Source: Bagarius yarrelli
Lineage: Eukaryota > Chordata > Actinopteri > Siluriformes > Sisoridae
Direction: 5' to 3'
Assembly (NCBI GenBank): GCA_005784505.1
Contig: VCAZ01000018.1
Location: 1,808,816 to 1,872,815 of the forward strand
Length of the DNA: 64,000 bases
Shown piece after piece: positions 34,038 to 44,734 of the stretch. The position numbers were made by a program, and so were the translations under genes. The notes beneath the pieces were generated by a model, which was given only the letters and a program-made list of their open reading frames with translations, was not told where the DNA came from and ran no database searches. Numbering within the stretch: position 1 is the stretch's first letter; each line of letters opens with the position of its first letter.

Positions 34038-34085
<48 letters not shown>

Positions 34086-34353
34086 TTCACACAAGAGAGT
34101 GTATAAGAGACTAAAACATTTTTCAAAGATGCAGCTTCTGTTCAGAAGCCCCTCCTCCACAGCTCCTCAGTGAGAACTACTCAGCATGTGTGTATTATAA
34201 AAGTGTGTGTGTGAAAGAGAGAGAGATAGATTGTGTGTGTGTGTGTGATGTGTGTGTGTGTGTGATGTGTGTGTGTGTGTGTGTGTATGGATTTTCAGCA
34301 TCTGTCTGTGCCAAATGCCAGAGCTCTCTGGGTAACTCTGAGCGTTAGGCTGT

Positions 34354-34385
<32 letters not shown>

Positions 34386-34480
34386 AAGTTTTTTAAAAGT
34401 GTGTACATTGGGGGAGGGTTGGGGTGCTGATGTGACAGTTCCATCCCCTAGGAGTTTGTGCCATTGTTTGTGTGTCTTTC

Positions 34481-34550
<70 letters not shown>
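33350..34550. repeat. Dense GT/CA/GA microsatellite domain
   Basis: Arrays lie at about 33354-33387 (GT), 33512-33550 (GT), 33700-33720 (GA), 33776-33793 (GT), 33911-33955 (CA), 34041-34083 (GT), 34230-34286 (GT), 34350-34378 (GT) and 34492-34545 (GT~26). All overlapping frames are Cys-Val or Thr-His runs. Confidence 0.96.
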
Positions 34551-34621
34551 CTTTTGTTCTGTCTAAGCTGGAATGCGGTTGAATGCTGTGTCAACCTAAG
34601 AGCCTCTTTAGACCTCTTAAT

Positions 34622-34855
34622 CTGTCTCACCCTCTTGTCTCACGTCCGTGTCTCACTTTCTTGTCTTACTCTCATGTCTCACTTTCTTGTCTCATCTTTA
34701 TGTCTCATTCTCTTGTCTCACTTTCTTGCCTAATTGTTTCCCATCTTCTTGTCTCATTGTCTTGTCTAACTTTCTTGGCTTCCCTTCATGTCTAACTTTC
34801 TTGTCTCATCCTCTTGTCCACTCTTTTGTCTCACCCGCTTGTCTCACTATAGTGT
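34622..34855. repeat. ~15-bp minisatellite 'cttgtctcactttct'
   Basis: Degenerate tandem units of about 15 bp (cttgtctcac, cttgtctcat and variants) run for ~230 bp. The period keeps + strand frames open as Cys/Leu/Ser/His-rich peptides that are not credible. Confidence 0.9.
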
Positions 34856-35245
34856 TTGGTTGAATTGTCTGTGTTCTTTATTTAAAAAAAAAAAAGAAGA
34901 AGCATTTACTACTTCAAAAAGAACATTTTTCCCCCACCTGTAATTGACAGGGCGTGTCCCTATGCGGGCGTGGCCTTTTTCCCCCAATAGGAATTTCTAG
35001 TTATGATAAACCTTCTAAACGAATCTAATTTTAAATTAGACACACCAAACACACAAAATCCACAGGACCCGATCGGCTTCGTATTAGCAATATTCCTTAA
35101 ATAAGACTAGCAAAACTAGCGAACAAAGACACTAACCACCTTCCATATTGTATTGTATTGTTAACTTTCTATACATTTAACGAGAATCCGAAGAAACATT
35201 TTGCTAGCAAAACTTTTAGCTAGCGAATAATATTTGCAGCCTACT

Positions 35246-35370
35246 AAATTGGATGATGTTTCCTAGCTATATATGTATTTATCGCAATATACGATTTTTA
35301 ATCCATGAGCACAAGTAGCTAATTATTTTTACATAAACTACATAAACATGAGCGGGTAACGATTTCTTAT
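35246..35370. repeat. Direct duplicate, copy 1 (125 bp)
   Basis: This segment from 'aaattggatgatgtttccta' to 'gtgggtaacgatttcttat'-like sequence is almost identical to 37143-37270. The main difference is a few extra bases in copy 2 near 'gagctaattaagtagc'. Confidence 0.93.
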
Positions 35371-35699
35371 CTGCCGTCGAGAAGGAAGCAAACACTTTGT
35401 TAAGTTGATTTTTTTTTTCTACGTAGCTACGAGTTTATTTCCAGTAGCTACAGGCTAAACTTGTTATATGACTATTGAACATGTTCGTCAAAATTCCGTA
35501 AAATTTAAACAAATCAATTAAGTAAATGCTACTAAATCGGATTTAACTAAACGGTGTTGCGCTAAACATAATTCCGTTAAATAGCTAATAATTAAAATTG
35601 TTACAACAGAATGTGTTTTTTTTGTTTCAAGTTAATTTCTTCTTTGTCTGCGGGCAAAATAACAGGCAGCCTTGAACTTTTTTGGTTTTTTTGTGTGTG

Positions 35700-36370
35700 T
35701 TTTATAATAATTTGTGGGGGTTGAGGGGTGTCGTGGACTTGCTTTTATATCTTAAAGACCAAATGTCCTACAATGATGGTTCAGGTCCGAACTTATGAGG
35801 ACATTTGATAGGTCCCCACAAAAAAACCCGAAAATGTTTGTGCACGCTTTTGTATTTTAATGTGAACCAGATGTCCCTACAACTGACGTTTCGAGGACAT
35901 TTGACAGGTCTCCACATTTATCAGGAGCATGCGTCAATATTTTAGTAAAGACCAGATGTCCCCACAACTCTGGTTCTGTCCGAAGCTTATTTGACAGATC
36001 CTGATAATTCGAAACTAAAAGTGTGTGCATGCTGGGGACATGTGTAAATATCTTAGTGAGGACCAAAAGTTAGAACAAAATAGTTTTATCTAATTTGATG
36101 AGAACAATAGACAGGAGCCCACAAATAGGACACATAAAGTGACTATATTAAATTTTATTAGGGTCTAAATGTCCCCGTTTAATAGTTAAGCATAACAGAG
36201 TTGAACTCATGGGGACAATAAAAGGTCCTTATAGATAAAATTAAAAACTGTGTGTATTGGGAGCATGCTTAGAAATCTCAGTGAGAACCGGATATCTGTA
36301 TAACCATAGTTCTGTCTGACTGGTTTGATCGTATGAGGACATAGGACATGTCCCCACAAATACAACAAAG
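35700..36370. repeat. Degenerate ~110-bp minisatellite with 'ggaccaaatgtccccacaa'
   Basis: About six diverged units combine 'gaccagatgtccccacaa', 'ggttctgtccgaa' and 'gaggacatttgacaggtccc'. The theme 'ggggacc' and its complement is shared with arrays at about 23.7 kb and 28.6 kb. Confidence 0.8.
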
Positions 36371-36467
36371 CAGCTTTGTATAAAAATGCACAATGCAGAG
36401 AAATGTGTGCTTATGTTAACAAATAGTCCAAATGTGGTTTAAAAGCTCTCTCTATCGCTACACAAAG

Positions 36468-36610
36468 TGTGTGTGTGTGTGTGTGTTTAAGTGTGATGTT
36501 CTCTAAGCGTGTGAAGTGGACTCGGTGATGACCTCGTCTGGCCGGTGGGGATGATGGATATCGATCTTGTGTGCCATGGTCAATGCCAACAACACACACA
36601 CACACACACA
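36468..36610. repeat. Flanking (GT)n and (CA)n
   Basis: A (GT)~10 at about 36467-36486 and a (CA)~10 at about 36592-36610 flank ~105 bp of low-repeat sequence containing 'gatgatggatatcgatcttg'. Confidence 0.9.
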
Positions 36611-37142
36611 CCCGGACGTCAGGACACACAAACATTCCCAGCAGTCCTAGTCTAGGGCACGGGGTCAAAAAAAACATTGTTTCCTACTAACAGGATAGAA
36701 AAACACAAACAGTTTAATCACTGATAACTTTTATCACTTAATGTCTACCGTGGACAGTCCGACGTCTTAAAGGGACGCTAACTAATAAAATTGTCTTCAC
36801 CCGGAGACGATGACAAAGACGTTATGAAATGGTAAAGCTGCTCTGTTACGATGCTCAGACGTCCTTACTTTCTCTTCTGAACTTTATTTATAAACCCCCC
36901 GATAAAAATAATGCTTAACGGACGAGAGGCTGAAGTTTATCTGCCAGACAGTCGTACAGCCTTGAAGAAGTTGCCAAATATTTCAGAAATATATCAAACC
37001 GAAGGAAAGTATATAAGGGAAGGTATCAAAAACGTAATCGTTCTGTGCTAGTGTATAATATCCGTCTTTTTTTAATTAATATGGGTGTAAAAAGAACAAA
37101 GTTCAAATTTTACTTTGTTATGTTAATTTATTAGCCTTTTCT

Positions 37143-37270
37143 AAATTGGATGATGTTTTCTAGCTATATATGTATTTATCGCAATATACGATTTTTAATC
37201 CATGAGCTAATTAAGTAGCTAATTATTTTTACATAAACTACATAAACATGAGTGGGTAACGATTTCTTAT
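37143..37270. repeat. Direct duplicate, copy 2, bracketed by 24-bp repeats
   Basis: It is the copy of 35246-35370. The 24-bp word 'tatgttaatttattagcc' plus 'ttttct' occurs immediately before it (37119-37142) and again after it (37292-37315), but not around copy 1. Confidence 0.92.
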
Positions 37271-37616
37271 GCTATGTTATGTTTCGAATGCTATGTTAAT
37301 TTATTAGCCTTTTCTCCGGATCGTTAGCATTGTTCAGGATTAATTTGTTAGCTGACAAAACAAAACAAAAAAAAATCTAACGATTTATTAGTTTTAGCTT
37401 TATGTCGAATTTTTCTTCAACTTCGTTCAGTTCAAATATCTTTTCTTAATTATTGTCGTGAAATTAATCTTGTTCGCTATTATTTTCAACGATAGATTTT
37501 CGCTAACTGCTTTAAATAAACACCAAACAATTTAAGTTGTTTAAGAAAAAAAAATTGAGTAGAAATAAAGTTCGCTTTAGTTTTATTTATAGTTGTAAGA
37601 TAAAATTGTATCTTTG

Positions 37617-37768
37617 GCGTTTGGCAGATGTGACTTTTATTTCATTTATACAAGTAAGCAATTGGGGTTCAAGGGCCTTGTTGACAAGTCCAGAAGGTGG
37701 TGGTAAGGTGGTGGTGCTGGGATTCAAACCTACAATCTTGCAGTTAGCTTTAAGCTACCACTTCTTAG
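37617..37768 (-). mobile_element. Type A SINE, antisense
   Basis: The + strand shows 'gcgtttggcagatgtgactt', 'ttcaagggccttgttgacaa' and 'ggtgctgggattcaaaccta', then a shortened head. It is diverged, with a partial duplication of 'ggtggt'. Confidence 0.75.
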
Positions 37769-38003
37769 AATTTAACGATAAAAAACATAGAATTCTTGTA
37801 AATCGGGGCATTTTTAAAAAAAAATCCATTAATTCTATGCAGTTTATAAAATAAGCATAAACTTTCAATTAAAAACAATTTAAGCTGTGATATCTAGCTA
37901 TTTTTTTTAGCTAGTCTAAATATTCAATACAGTTTTCCTTTTTCTATTAATAAACCCCGCAAAATATGACAAAATATTAAGCGTTTTAACAAATTTACAC
38001 AAC

Positions 38004-38146
38004 ATTTACATTTCAGGAATTCTCGTAGACGATTTTATCCAGAGCGACTTACATTTACATAGTTAAGAGATAAGGGCCTTGCCTAGGGGCCCGTCAGTGG
38101 CATCTGAACCCGCAATCTTCCGTTCAGCACCTTAACCACTAAGCTT
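38004..38146 (-). mobile_element. Type A SINE, antisense
   Basis: The + strand shows 'ttatccagagcgacttacat', 'gggccttgcctaggggcccg', 'gaacccgcaatctt' and 'caccttaaccactaagc'. The box B complement is shortened. Confidence 0.8.
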
Positions 38147-38184
38147 GAAACGATTTCCTGGTTTACACATCCCGGTGTATCGTC

Positions 38185-38295
38185 ACACCGTTACATACTT
38201 CCAGCCTTAATTAAAATCTATTCAGCGGTTTCCAATTTGCGGCGTTCGTGCCTCGCTGAGCGCCGCCGCGGTTCGGAAACGGTTGTCTACACACA
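38185..38295. other. Short CpG-rich patch
   Basis: A run of 'tgcggcgttcgtgcctcgct' and 'gagcgccgccgcggttcgga' stands out from AT-rich surroundings. It may be a small regulatory or conserved element; no splice signal or start is convincing. Confidence 0.25.
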
Positions 38296-38537
38296 CAGGT
38301 ATGCAAATCGTAATGTGAGCAGTGTATAAAGAGCATTGTGCTGTGCTGTGTGTGTGTGTGTGTGTAAAAGAGTGTGTGTAAGGAGGGAGGCGAGATGGAG
38401 ATAGAGAGCGAGATCAGGCTTGTATTGTGGTTGAACATCAGCACTGACGGCTGGAATTGCTTTCTTTGGTGTTGACAAATTGTGACACTTATTCAGTGAT
38501 GTGACAAAATGAAAGGTGAACTGGTTTTACACAAACA

Positions 38538-38566
38538 CAAACACACACACACACACACACACACAG
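38538..38566. repeat. (CA)~14 microsatellite
   Basis: A pure CA run following two 'acaaacac' units. Confidence 0.95.
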
Positions 38567-38620
38567 TGTGGACGCTGCAGTCCTTTCTGTATCGCACATA
38601 AACGATTCTGGAAAGTCGTA

Positions 38621-38719
38621 GGCCAGGTGGTTAAGGTGGTGAAATTAATTCCCAGCACCAGCAAGCCGTCAATGCTGGGCCCCTGATCAAGGCCCTTAAA
38701 CCTCGAAGTCGATGTAATG
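38621..38719 (+). mobile_element. Truncated type A SINE
   Basis: 'aggtggttaaggtggtgaaa', 'attcccagcaccagcaagcc' and 'gggcccctgatcaaggccct' are present; the 3' third is missing and part of the head is deleted. Confidence 0.7.
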
Positions 38720-38817
38720 TGTGTGTGTGTTTGTGGGCAGATTGTCCTTTGAAATACTTAGTTTTTAAAGTAAAAAAGTGAAAAAACAACAACACAAAAA
38801 TGACACGTGTCCCGTTT

Positions 38818-38824
38818 TATATAT

Positions 38825-38876
<52 letters not shown>
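38818..38876. repeat. (TA)n microsatellite
   Basis: About 58 bp of alternating TA is broken by two single 'aa' interruptions. Confidence 0.97.
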
Positions 38877-38878
<2 letters not shown>

Positions 38879-38879
38879 C

Positions 38880-39590
38880 TTATGATATAACATGAACAAG
38901 ATCTCCCCACAGCGGTGGAACACAAACAATCATCCACAAACACAAGGGCTATAAATACACAAAGAACACATTAGCTAAACAAGACATACCTGAACACAAT
39001 AATCAACACATCACAACCAACTAATAAAAACAAGACATGAGGACAAAACAGAAAGGAAACAAAGCATGAAAAAGAACATGACTAGGATAGCTTAGCTAGC
39101 TGGCATAGCTTATCTTCGCTTCGCTAGCTAGCATAGCTATCTTTAACATAAAACATGAAACAAAAACCTTACAAATACACATTTATGCATATTTAATCAA
39201 ATCAGATTAATACTTTGGGTAACAAATTTATGTTTAAAAGTCAGTTAAGATGAATATTTTATGGCAACCCATCATAATCTTGTGCATGAATATGATTATA
39301 TAATTATGATCAGTGATAATATTATGCCTGCTGTTTCTTCTTTTGCTGTCCAGCAGTTTTCAGCTTAAGCCCTAACCGTGAACTACGGTTCAAGTTTATT
39401 TTAATTTCTGCACTCAGGATTACATAACATGTAAATTATATGTAAATTAAAGTGTTTTTTTATTTTAGTGGCCTCATTGAAAAATCCATTTTTTGTCATT
39501 TAAATGTTGACAAAATGTTCACAAAGCACTAAATAAGTATCTTTAAACATCCTGATCATGTGATCATCTGCAACGCCTACGTGTAAAACT
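38880..39590. other. AT-rich non-coding DNA
   Basis: No gene is recognised; 'agctagc' and 'tagctt' words cluster at about 39085-39140. Confidence 0.55.
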
Positions 39591-39596
39591 TTCTGG

Positions 39597-39757
39597 AATT
39601 TGGCAGACGTCCTTCATCCACAACGATTTACATTTATCTTATTTATACAACTCAGCAATTGAGATTAAGGGCCTTGCTCAGGGGCCCCATAAAGGTAACT
39701 TGATGGTGCTGAGAATCGAACCCACAATCTTTCAGTAAGTGGCCCACAACTTAAAGC
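39597..39757 (-). mobile_element. Type A SINE, antisense, near complete
   Basis: The + strand shows 'aatttggcagacgtccttca', 'ttaagggccttgctcagggg', 'ggtgctgagaatcgaaccca' and a partial head. The box B complement 'gaatcgaacc' is well kept. Confidence 0.85.
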
Positions 39758-40420
39758 TCATTTGGAAAACTAATCCTGTTCGAATAGAAATCAGCAGGTC
39801 CCCATTAAACAGTTTAATTGTGTCTAATTAGAAACATGCATTGTATTCTGGGGGACCTTCTGTCAATATTTGTTTGTGTGAATATTTGTCTCTCAGTAAG
39901 GAAATTCCATGTCCTCGAAAAGTATATTTTCATCACAAGAATCTAATAAAGACAATAACTGTGTCTGTGTGTTTTTGCTAAATTAAAGCATTTTTATTTA
40001 GAACTACCAGGTCCCCACAATACAATGTTTTTTCCTATAAGATCTCTACAAAAATTTAAAACAAAGGCTTTACTATACACACACACGTTCGAAAGAGACA
40101 AAAATCAACGGAACAGTGACGTGATTACATGTCCTGCATCTACCCACCATAACACACACGCACACATGTGATCCTGGGACAATCAGTAAACGTTGACGTT
40201 GATTCAAGGACAGTAAGGATAAAAGTGTGAGAAACTGTGTCCCTCACACAGAGTTGGATCTTGAGAAGTCGTGTGTGTGTAAACATGTGGTGTGGTGACT
40301 AAATGTCCTTGCGATGATGGGACTATCTGTTAGATGTGGGGAGATATTTGAAAAAAACTTTATTTTTGTGGATGTGTCCTGTTAAATTTAGTTATTTAAA
40401 GGAAAAATGGCAGAACTAAC

Positions 40421-40470
40421 CTCTCCAGGACACCGACCCTCCAGGACCGAGTTTGGACACGTCTGCCTTA
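40421..40470. mobile_element. Half of a palindromic MITE-like element
   Basis: Only the right arm, 'aggacaccgaccctccagga' followed by 'ccgagtttggacacgtct', is present. The same family occurs at 18665, 26778, 27144 and 53552. Confidence 0.7.
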
Positions 40471-40549
40471 ATCGCTGTGCTACCATTACTGCTGGGCAAA
40501 AACTTTGTTAAATACCAAGGTCCATGTCTTCAATCAGGTCCAGTTAATA

Positions 40550-40690
40550 TTTACAGCATTTGGCAGACACTCTCAGCCATGGGGGTTAAGGGGCTTACTC
40601 AGGGGTCCACAGTGATGGCCTTGCGGTGCTGGGAATCGAACCCTGGTCTTTCTGTTATCAGTCCAACAACCTAATCACTAAGCCACCACT
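40550..40690 (-). mobile_element. Type A SINE, antisense
   Basis: The + strand shows 'agcatttggcagacactctc', 'gttaaggggcttactcaggg', 'ggtgctgggaatcgaaccct' and 'taatcactaagccaccactt'. There is an internal deletion of the A-rich linker. Confidence 0.85.
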
Positions 40691-40799
40691 TCCCAGACAA
40701 CGTGCCTGCAGATGACGCTCACTCTCCGACTGTCATCAGTATGTCAGCATCTGTTAGATCATTAAGTTGTGCAGGGACTTTTTACTAGTCTAGTGTGTG

Positions 40800-41165
40800 A
40801 ACCTAAATTATTCCGGTGATATGAAATATCCTGGCAAATCCATGCGGCGGAAATAAAACGAGGCGTGGGACGTGAGGCGGGATGATGGATGCCCTGCTTG
40901 CTTTTCGCCTGATGTGCAACAGATGGGTTGAAAGCAATAGGCCCACCTGTTGCCCACATTTGCTAATCGGTAATAAGGTCTGGGTATTAGAAGGCAACAC
41001 TCCAATCCTGATTCCAACATGCCCTTACCATCTTTCAGTAAACCGAGTCGACATGACGGCAGATTGTAGACGTGGGAAAGAGCGCTGGATTACCCAGGCT
41101 ACCGGTTCCGGTTGGCAGACAAGACTGAATCAGTGGCATTTAATATTTCCAACTGTTGGTGTTTA
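40800..41165. other. Conserved non-coding element candidate
   Basis: About 360 bp is free of recognised repeats, balanced in GC and bounded by SINEs on both sides. It includes 'ggcgggatgatggatgccct', 'aacagatgggttgaaagcaa' and 'gagcgctggattacccaggc'. A 94-codon + strand frame (40882-41166) and overlapping minus frames match no protein I know. It is one of the longest complex unique stretches in the window, but a conserved role is only inferred. Confidence 0.35.
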
Positions 41166-41239
41166 GACTCCGGGTTGTTTTACCAAATTCTTCACTGTGT
41201 AGCTACTGCAATTGTTCAAAACTTTTCTATCACATATGT

Positions 41240-41335
41240 GTACTTATACGTTTATGTGATTCATACAACTGAACAGTTGAGGTTAGGGACCTTGCTCAGG
41301 GGCCCATCATTGGTAGCTTGGAGAGGCTAAGAATT
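41240..41335 (-). mobile_element. Partial type A SINE, antisense
   Basis: 'ttcatacaactgaacagttg', 'agggaccttgctcaggggcc' and 'ggtagcttggagaggctaag' fit the middle of the family; both ends are missing. Confidence 0.7.
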
Positions 41336-41524
41336 AAATTTATGTTTTTTTCATTTGTTTAAAAAAAAGTTTTAAAGGGACTTGTTAGAAAAAAGTGATG
41401 CTCCCAGAATTGATTTCCTAGAACAGGTCTGCTAGCGAGCAGGCCACGCCCACTTCAAGTGCCTAGAAACCAGGGTAAAATATTGCATCAAAGTAAATGT
41501 AGTACTTGCGGAATTTTGAAAGGA

Positions 41525-41835
41525 CTTAAATAATAATAAAAATACATTTTATTTATGGGGGCCTTACAAACTCTCAAGGTTACCTTACAAATTGCATTTA
41601 AAACACATAATATAAAACAATCAGAATCAATTCCAAAGGCGGAGCGCAGAGCAACTGAATGCCCTAAGCCCCATGGTGGACAGTCGAGCTGCTGGTGTAG
41701 TGAGTTGTTTAGTAGAAGAGGATCTGAGAGTACGAGAAGGTGTTTATAGCTGAAGAAGGTCAGACAGATATAGTGGAGCAAGATTATGAAGAGCCTTAAA
41801 GGTGAAAAGATGAATATTATAATAAATCAAAAGAC
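41525..41835. mobile_element. Possible dispersed fish repeat, class unknown
   Basis: 'gaggatctgagagtacgaga', 'agcaagattatgaagagcct' and 'taaaggtgaaaagatgaa' resemble text that recurs in fish genomes. No family-defining motif or terminal repeat is visible, so this rests on weak recognition. Confidence 0.35.
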
Positions 41836-42445
41836 GCATCTTTATGCGATTCACAGAGTGCTTACTTAAGTCATATAAATATTCCGATATTGGTCAGCGA
41901 AACTATGCTTTCGGGTGCTGCCTAAATACATGTACGTTATGATCATGTGATCTACTAATGAGTCCAATACAAAACAATATATAGCAAAATCACATCTGTA
42001 TTCAATTCAAATCTGTACCTGGGAATAGGGCTATCGCTAATAGTCATAATTTCTGCTAACAAACAAGCAAGCTAGCAAAAAAAAAAAAAACCTATCAACT
42101 GCCTGGTGTGTAAACTGCAACCCATCGTAAACAGACAGCACTATTGACTAGCTGAAATAGTCTGCCAAAATAGCGAGCCTATTAAGTGAATTACCGCATG
42201 TCACTATTTGCTAATGATGTCATTTTAGTTGAATTAGCCACAACACACCATTAGCTAGATCAACAAATCTAGAGTATGTTAATTGTTCGAGTTTCTACTG
42301 CATAGTCATTAAAACACACCACTTCATGTCTGACGCTTGCCAATATAATCTTTTAAACCAACTTGTGGCACACGAGCAATATATTATGAAAGAGTGTAGA
42401 AAAAAAGTACAGCCGTTTGCCAGAAAATCTGTGTGAAATCGAGAA

Positions 42446-42449
<4 letters not shown>

Positions 42450-42481
<32 letters not shown>
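42450..42481. repeat. (GA)~16 microsatellite
   Basis: A pure purine dinucleotide run; the frames around it are biased Arg/Glu or Ser/Leu. Confidence 0.96.
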
Positions 42482-42484
<3 letters not shown>

Positions 42485-42732
42485 TATAATGTTACAGACT
42501 GCATTTTGCAAATGAATGACAAGAGCCAGGAGACGGAAACGCAGTCGGAAGCCAAAAAGAAGGGATGTATAGAGAAACAGAAAAGAGAGAGAGATCGAGT
42601 TTCCGAAGCAGATCCAGTTTTAGAAATCCCGTTGGCTGGCTTTGTGGTGCATGTAAACCGAATAACTGATAAAGGGAGAAAGAAAAAAGAAAAAAAAAAG
42701 AATTGAGTAGTAAATGCTGAGGTCATAATAAA

Positions 42733-43049
42733 GAGGTTCCCGGGTTCGATTCCCGCTGCAGGGGTCTTTCTGTGTGGTGTTTATATGTTCTCCCTGTGCT
42801 TGTGTGGGTTTTACTCCGGGTTCTCCGGTTTCCTCCCACAGTCCAAAAACATGTATGTTAGATTGATTAGTGATTCTAAATTGCTCATAGGAGTGAGTGT
42901 GTGTGACCCAGTGATGGCCTGGTGACCTGTCCAGGGTGTCCCCTTCCTACCTTTCACCCTTTCAGAGACGGCTGGGATAGACTCCAGCAGATCCCTGTGA
43001 CCCCGAATAAGGGAATAAGCAGCTATAGAAGATGAATAAATGAATGAAA
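42733..43049 (+). mobile_element. DANA/HE1-like SINE (type C), near full length
   Basis: Box B lies in 'cgggttcgattcccgctgca', followed by 'ctttctgtgtggtgtttata', 'ggttctccggtttcctccca', 'cagtccaaaaacatgtatgt', 'gagacggctgggatagactc', and a tail 'gatgaataaatgaatgaaa'. It is the only near-complete sense-strand copy; the first ~35 bp of the tRNA-like head with box A seems lost. Confidence 0.88.
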
Positions 43050-43114
43050 TCTTATCAGTCGAACACTTTTCAATGTTACAAAAATAATTTTTTATAGTTT
43101 TTTTTTGGGGGGGG

Positions 43115-43170
43115 GAGTTGTAGCACAGTTGTTAAGGTAATGGACTGCTAATTGGAAGATCAGGGTTCTG
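43115..43170 (+). mobile_element. Type A SINE head fragment
   Basis: 'cagttgttaaggtaatggac' and 'tgctaattggaagatcaggg' match the tRNA-like head, which is then cut off before box B is complete. Confidence 0.65.
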
Positions 43171-43224
43171 TACGGACCTCTAAAGAAAAAAGGTTTAATC
43201 AATAAGATAAACTGATGTGAGAGA

Positions 43225-43540
43225 CTCAGACGCACTGATACAGTTGCCAGGTGGTGTGCCGATTGATTGAGGTATGTCAGTCATTGGAGGGGTGTGTCAG
43301 TCGATCCGGGTGCTAGTCAGGGGGTGTGTGGATCATTTGGTGCGTGTGCTATTTAGAGGTGTGTTCTGATCAGGAGGTGTGTGTCTGCCATTTATTAGGT
43401 GTGCTGTTTGAGGGTTGTGTTGGTTTGTTGGTCGTTCAAAGGGCGTGTGGGTCTGTTTGTCATTTGGTGGTCATGTGCCGATCAGGGTGACGGTCGGTTC
43501 TTTCGGTGAGTGTGATGGTCGGTTGGGGGTTGCGCAAGCA
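43225..43540. repeat. Degenerate 'ggtgtgt…gatcagg' minisatellite
   Basis: Units mixing 'ggtgtgtcagtcgat', 'ggtgtgtgtctgccatt' and 'ggtcggttctttcggtg' recur roughly every 30-40 bp. They are heavily diverged. Confidence 0.6.
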
Positions 43541-43734
43541 GGTTATCGTGTATAACACAGTTGCGTCATATAATAACAAGATTCTCAGCAACTTTTCTCA
43601 GTGTGTGTGTGAAACTTCCATGTTTTTTAATTATCCACTGATTTTATCACCTTATTTTTAGCAATGTTCGATTAGCCATGCTCAGCCCTCAGCATGCTCA
43701 CATGATATAAACCCCTTCAAATTGAACAATTCTT

Positions 43735-44010
43735 CCTTTAAATCCGCTCTGATATTCCACACAGCTTTCGCCGTTTCACCGCCGATAGCTCGGATTACTG
43801 AAACGGCTAATGAACTGATGCAGCGAAAAGGTCAAACTTATTAAAAGACGAGGCTGTGTTAAGTCGTGTTTGGATTCCCAAAAGAGCTTTAGGATTATGG
43901 AGGTTTCACGCTAGTCGCTAACTTTGGCACAGATTTATCGCATGGTCTGAATTTTTTTGCTGACCCGGTTTTCGACACTTTGTCAATTAAAGTGAGCGGG
44001 ATTGTTCCGC
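43735..44010. other. Conserved non-coding element candidate
   Basis: This is low-repeat sequence with CpGs and ATTA words ('cgccgatagctcggattact', 'gaaacggctaatgaactgat'). No splice pair or protein match was found by eye. Confidence 0.28.
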
Positions 44011-44495
44011 GAACACTCTGCGTTAGGGAATTTGGTCTTTTCTTAGACAGAAATATTAGCATTCACACCAGACAAATGCTACAAACTAGCGTAATAATCA
44101 CATTTAACGTTTTTTCTGTTTCAGGGACAGAAGATAAAAAAAGATCACAACTCATTTCGTTTCTTGATAAATCTCCGGACGTAAACAAGGTTTGCGGTGA
44201 CGTATTGTTTGCTAAGTGTTCGTCAGCAGTTCGGCGTAAGCGCAAAACGTAGCCTCGGCGTACGGTTTGCCTTTATCTCGTGGAGTATATTATTAGCTGC
44301 AAGATGCGTGTGATGGTATGTAAGATTGAGCGATATGGGAAGTGTTAGCATGAGGTGATAAGTGGAGAGCTGAGATAGAGGAAGAGGAGGGGGGAGCGAC
44401 AGAATGGAGCTGTTACAGAGAGAGAGAGCAGACGCAGTCAATGTAAGCTAGTCAATCAGTGTCAAAGGAAATAGCACTTCTAAAGAGCTATTCAT

Positions 44496-44501
<6 letters not shown>

Positions 44502-44531
<30 letters not shown>
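44502..44531. repeat. (GT)~15 microsatellite
   Basis: A pure GT run between GA-rich and TC-rich flanks. Confidence 0.96.
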
Positions 44532-44532
<1 letters not shown>

Positions 44533-44734
44533 GTTCACTCATTCACTTTCCCTTTCTTATTCGGCTTTTGCTGTGTTCCACCCACTTATACTTACCGGGG
44601 GCGCCGAAAGATGCGTAAGCTATAATTTCACCTGGGCCGCGTCCCAAACCACACTCGTATTATGGGGAGCCGGCTATTTCAGAGTTACGTAGTGGACTAG
44701 TAAATATCCCACAAAGTGCTGAGATAAGTTTAAC

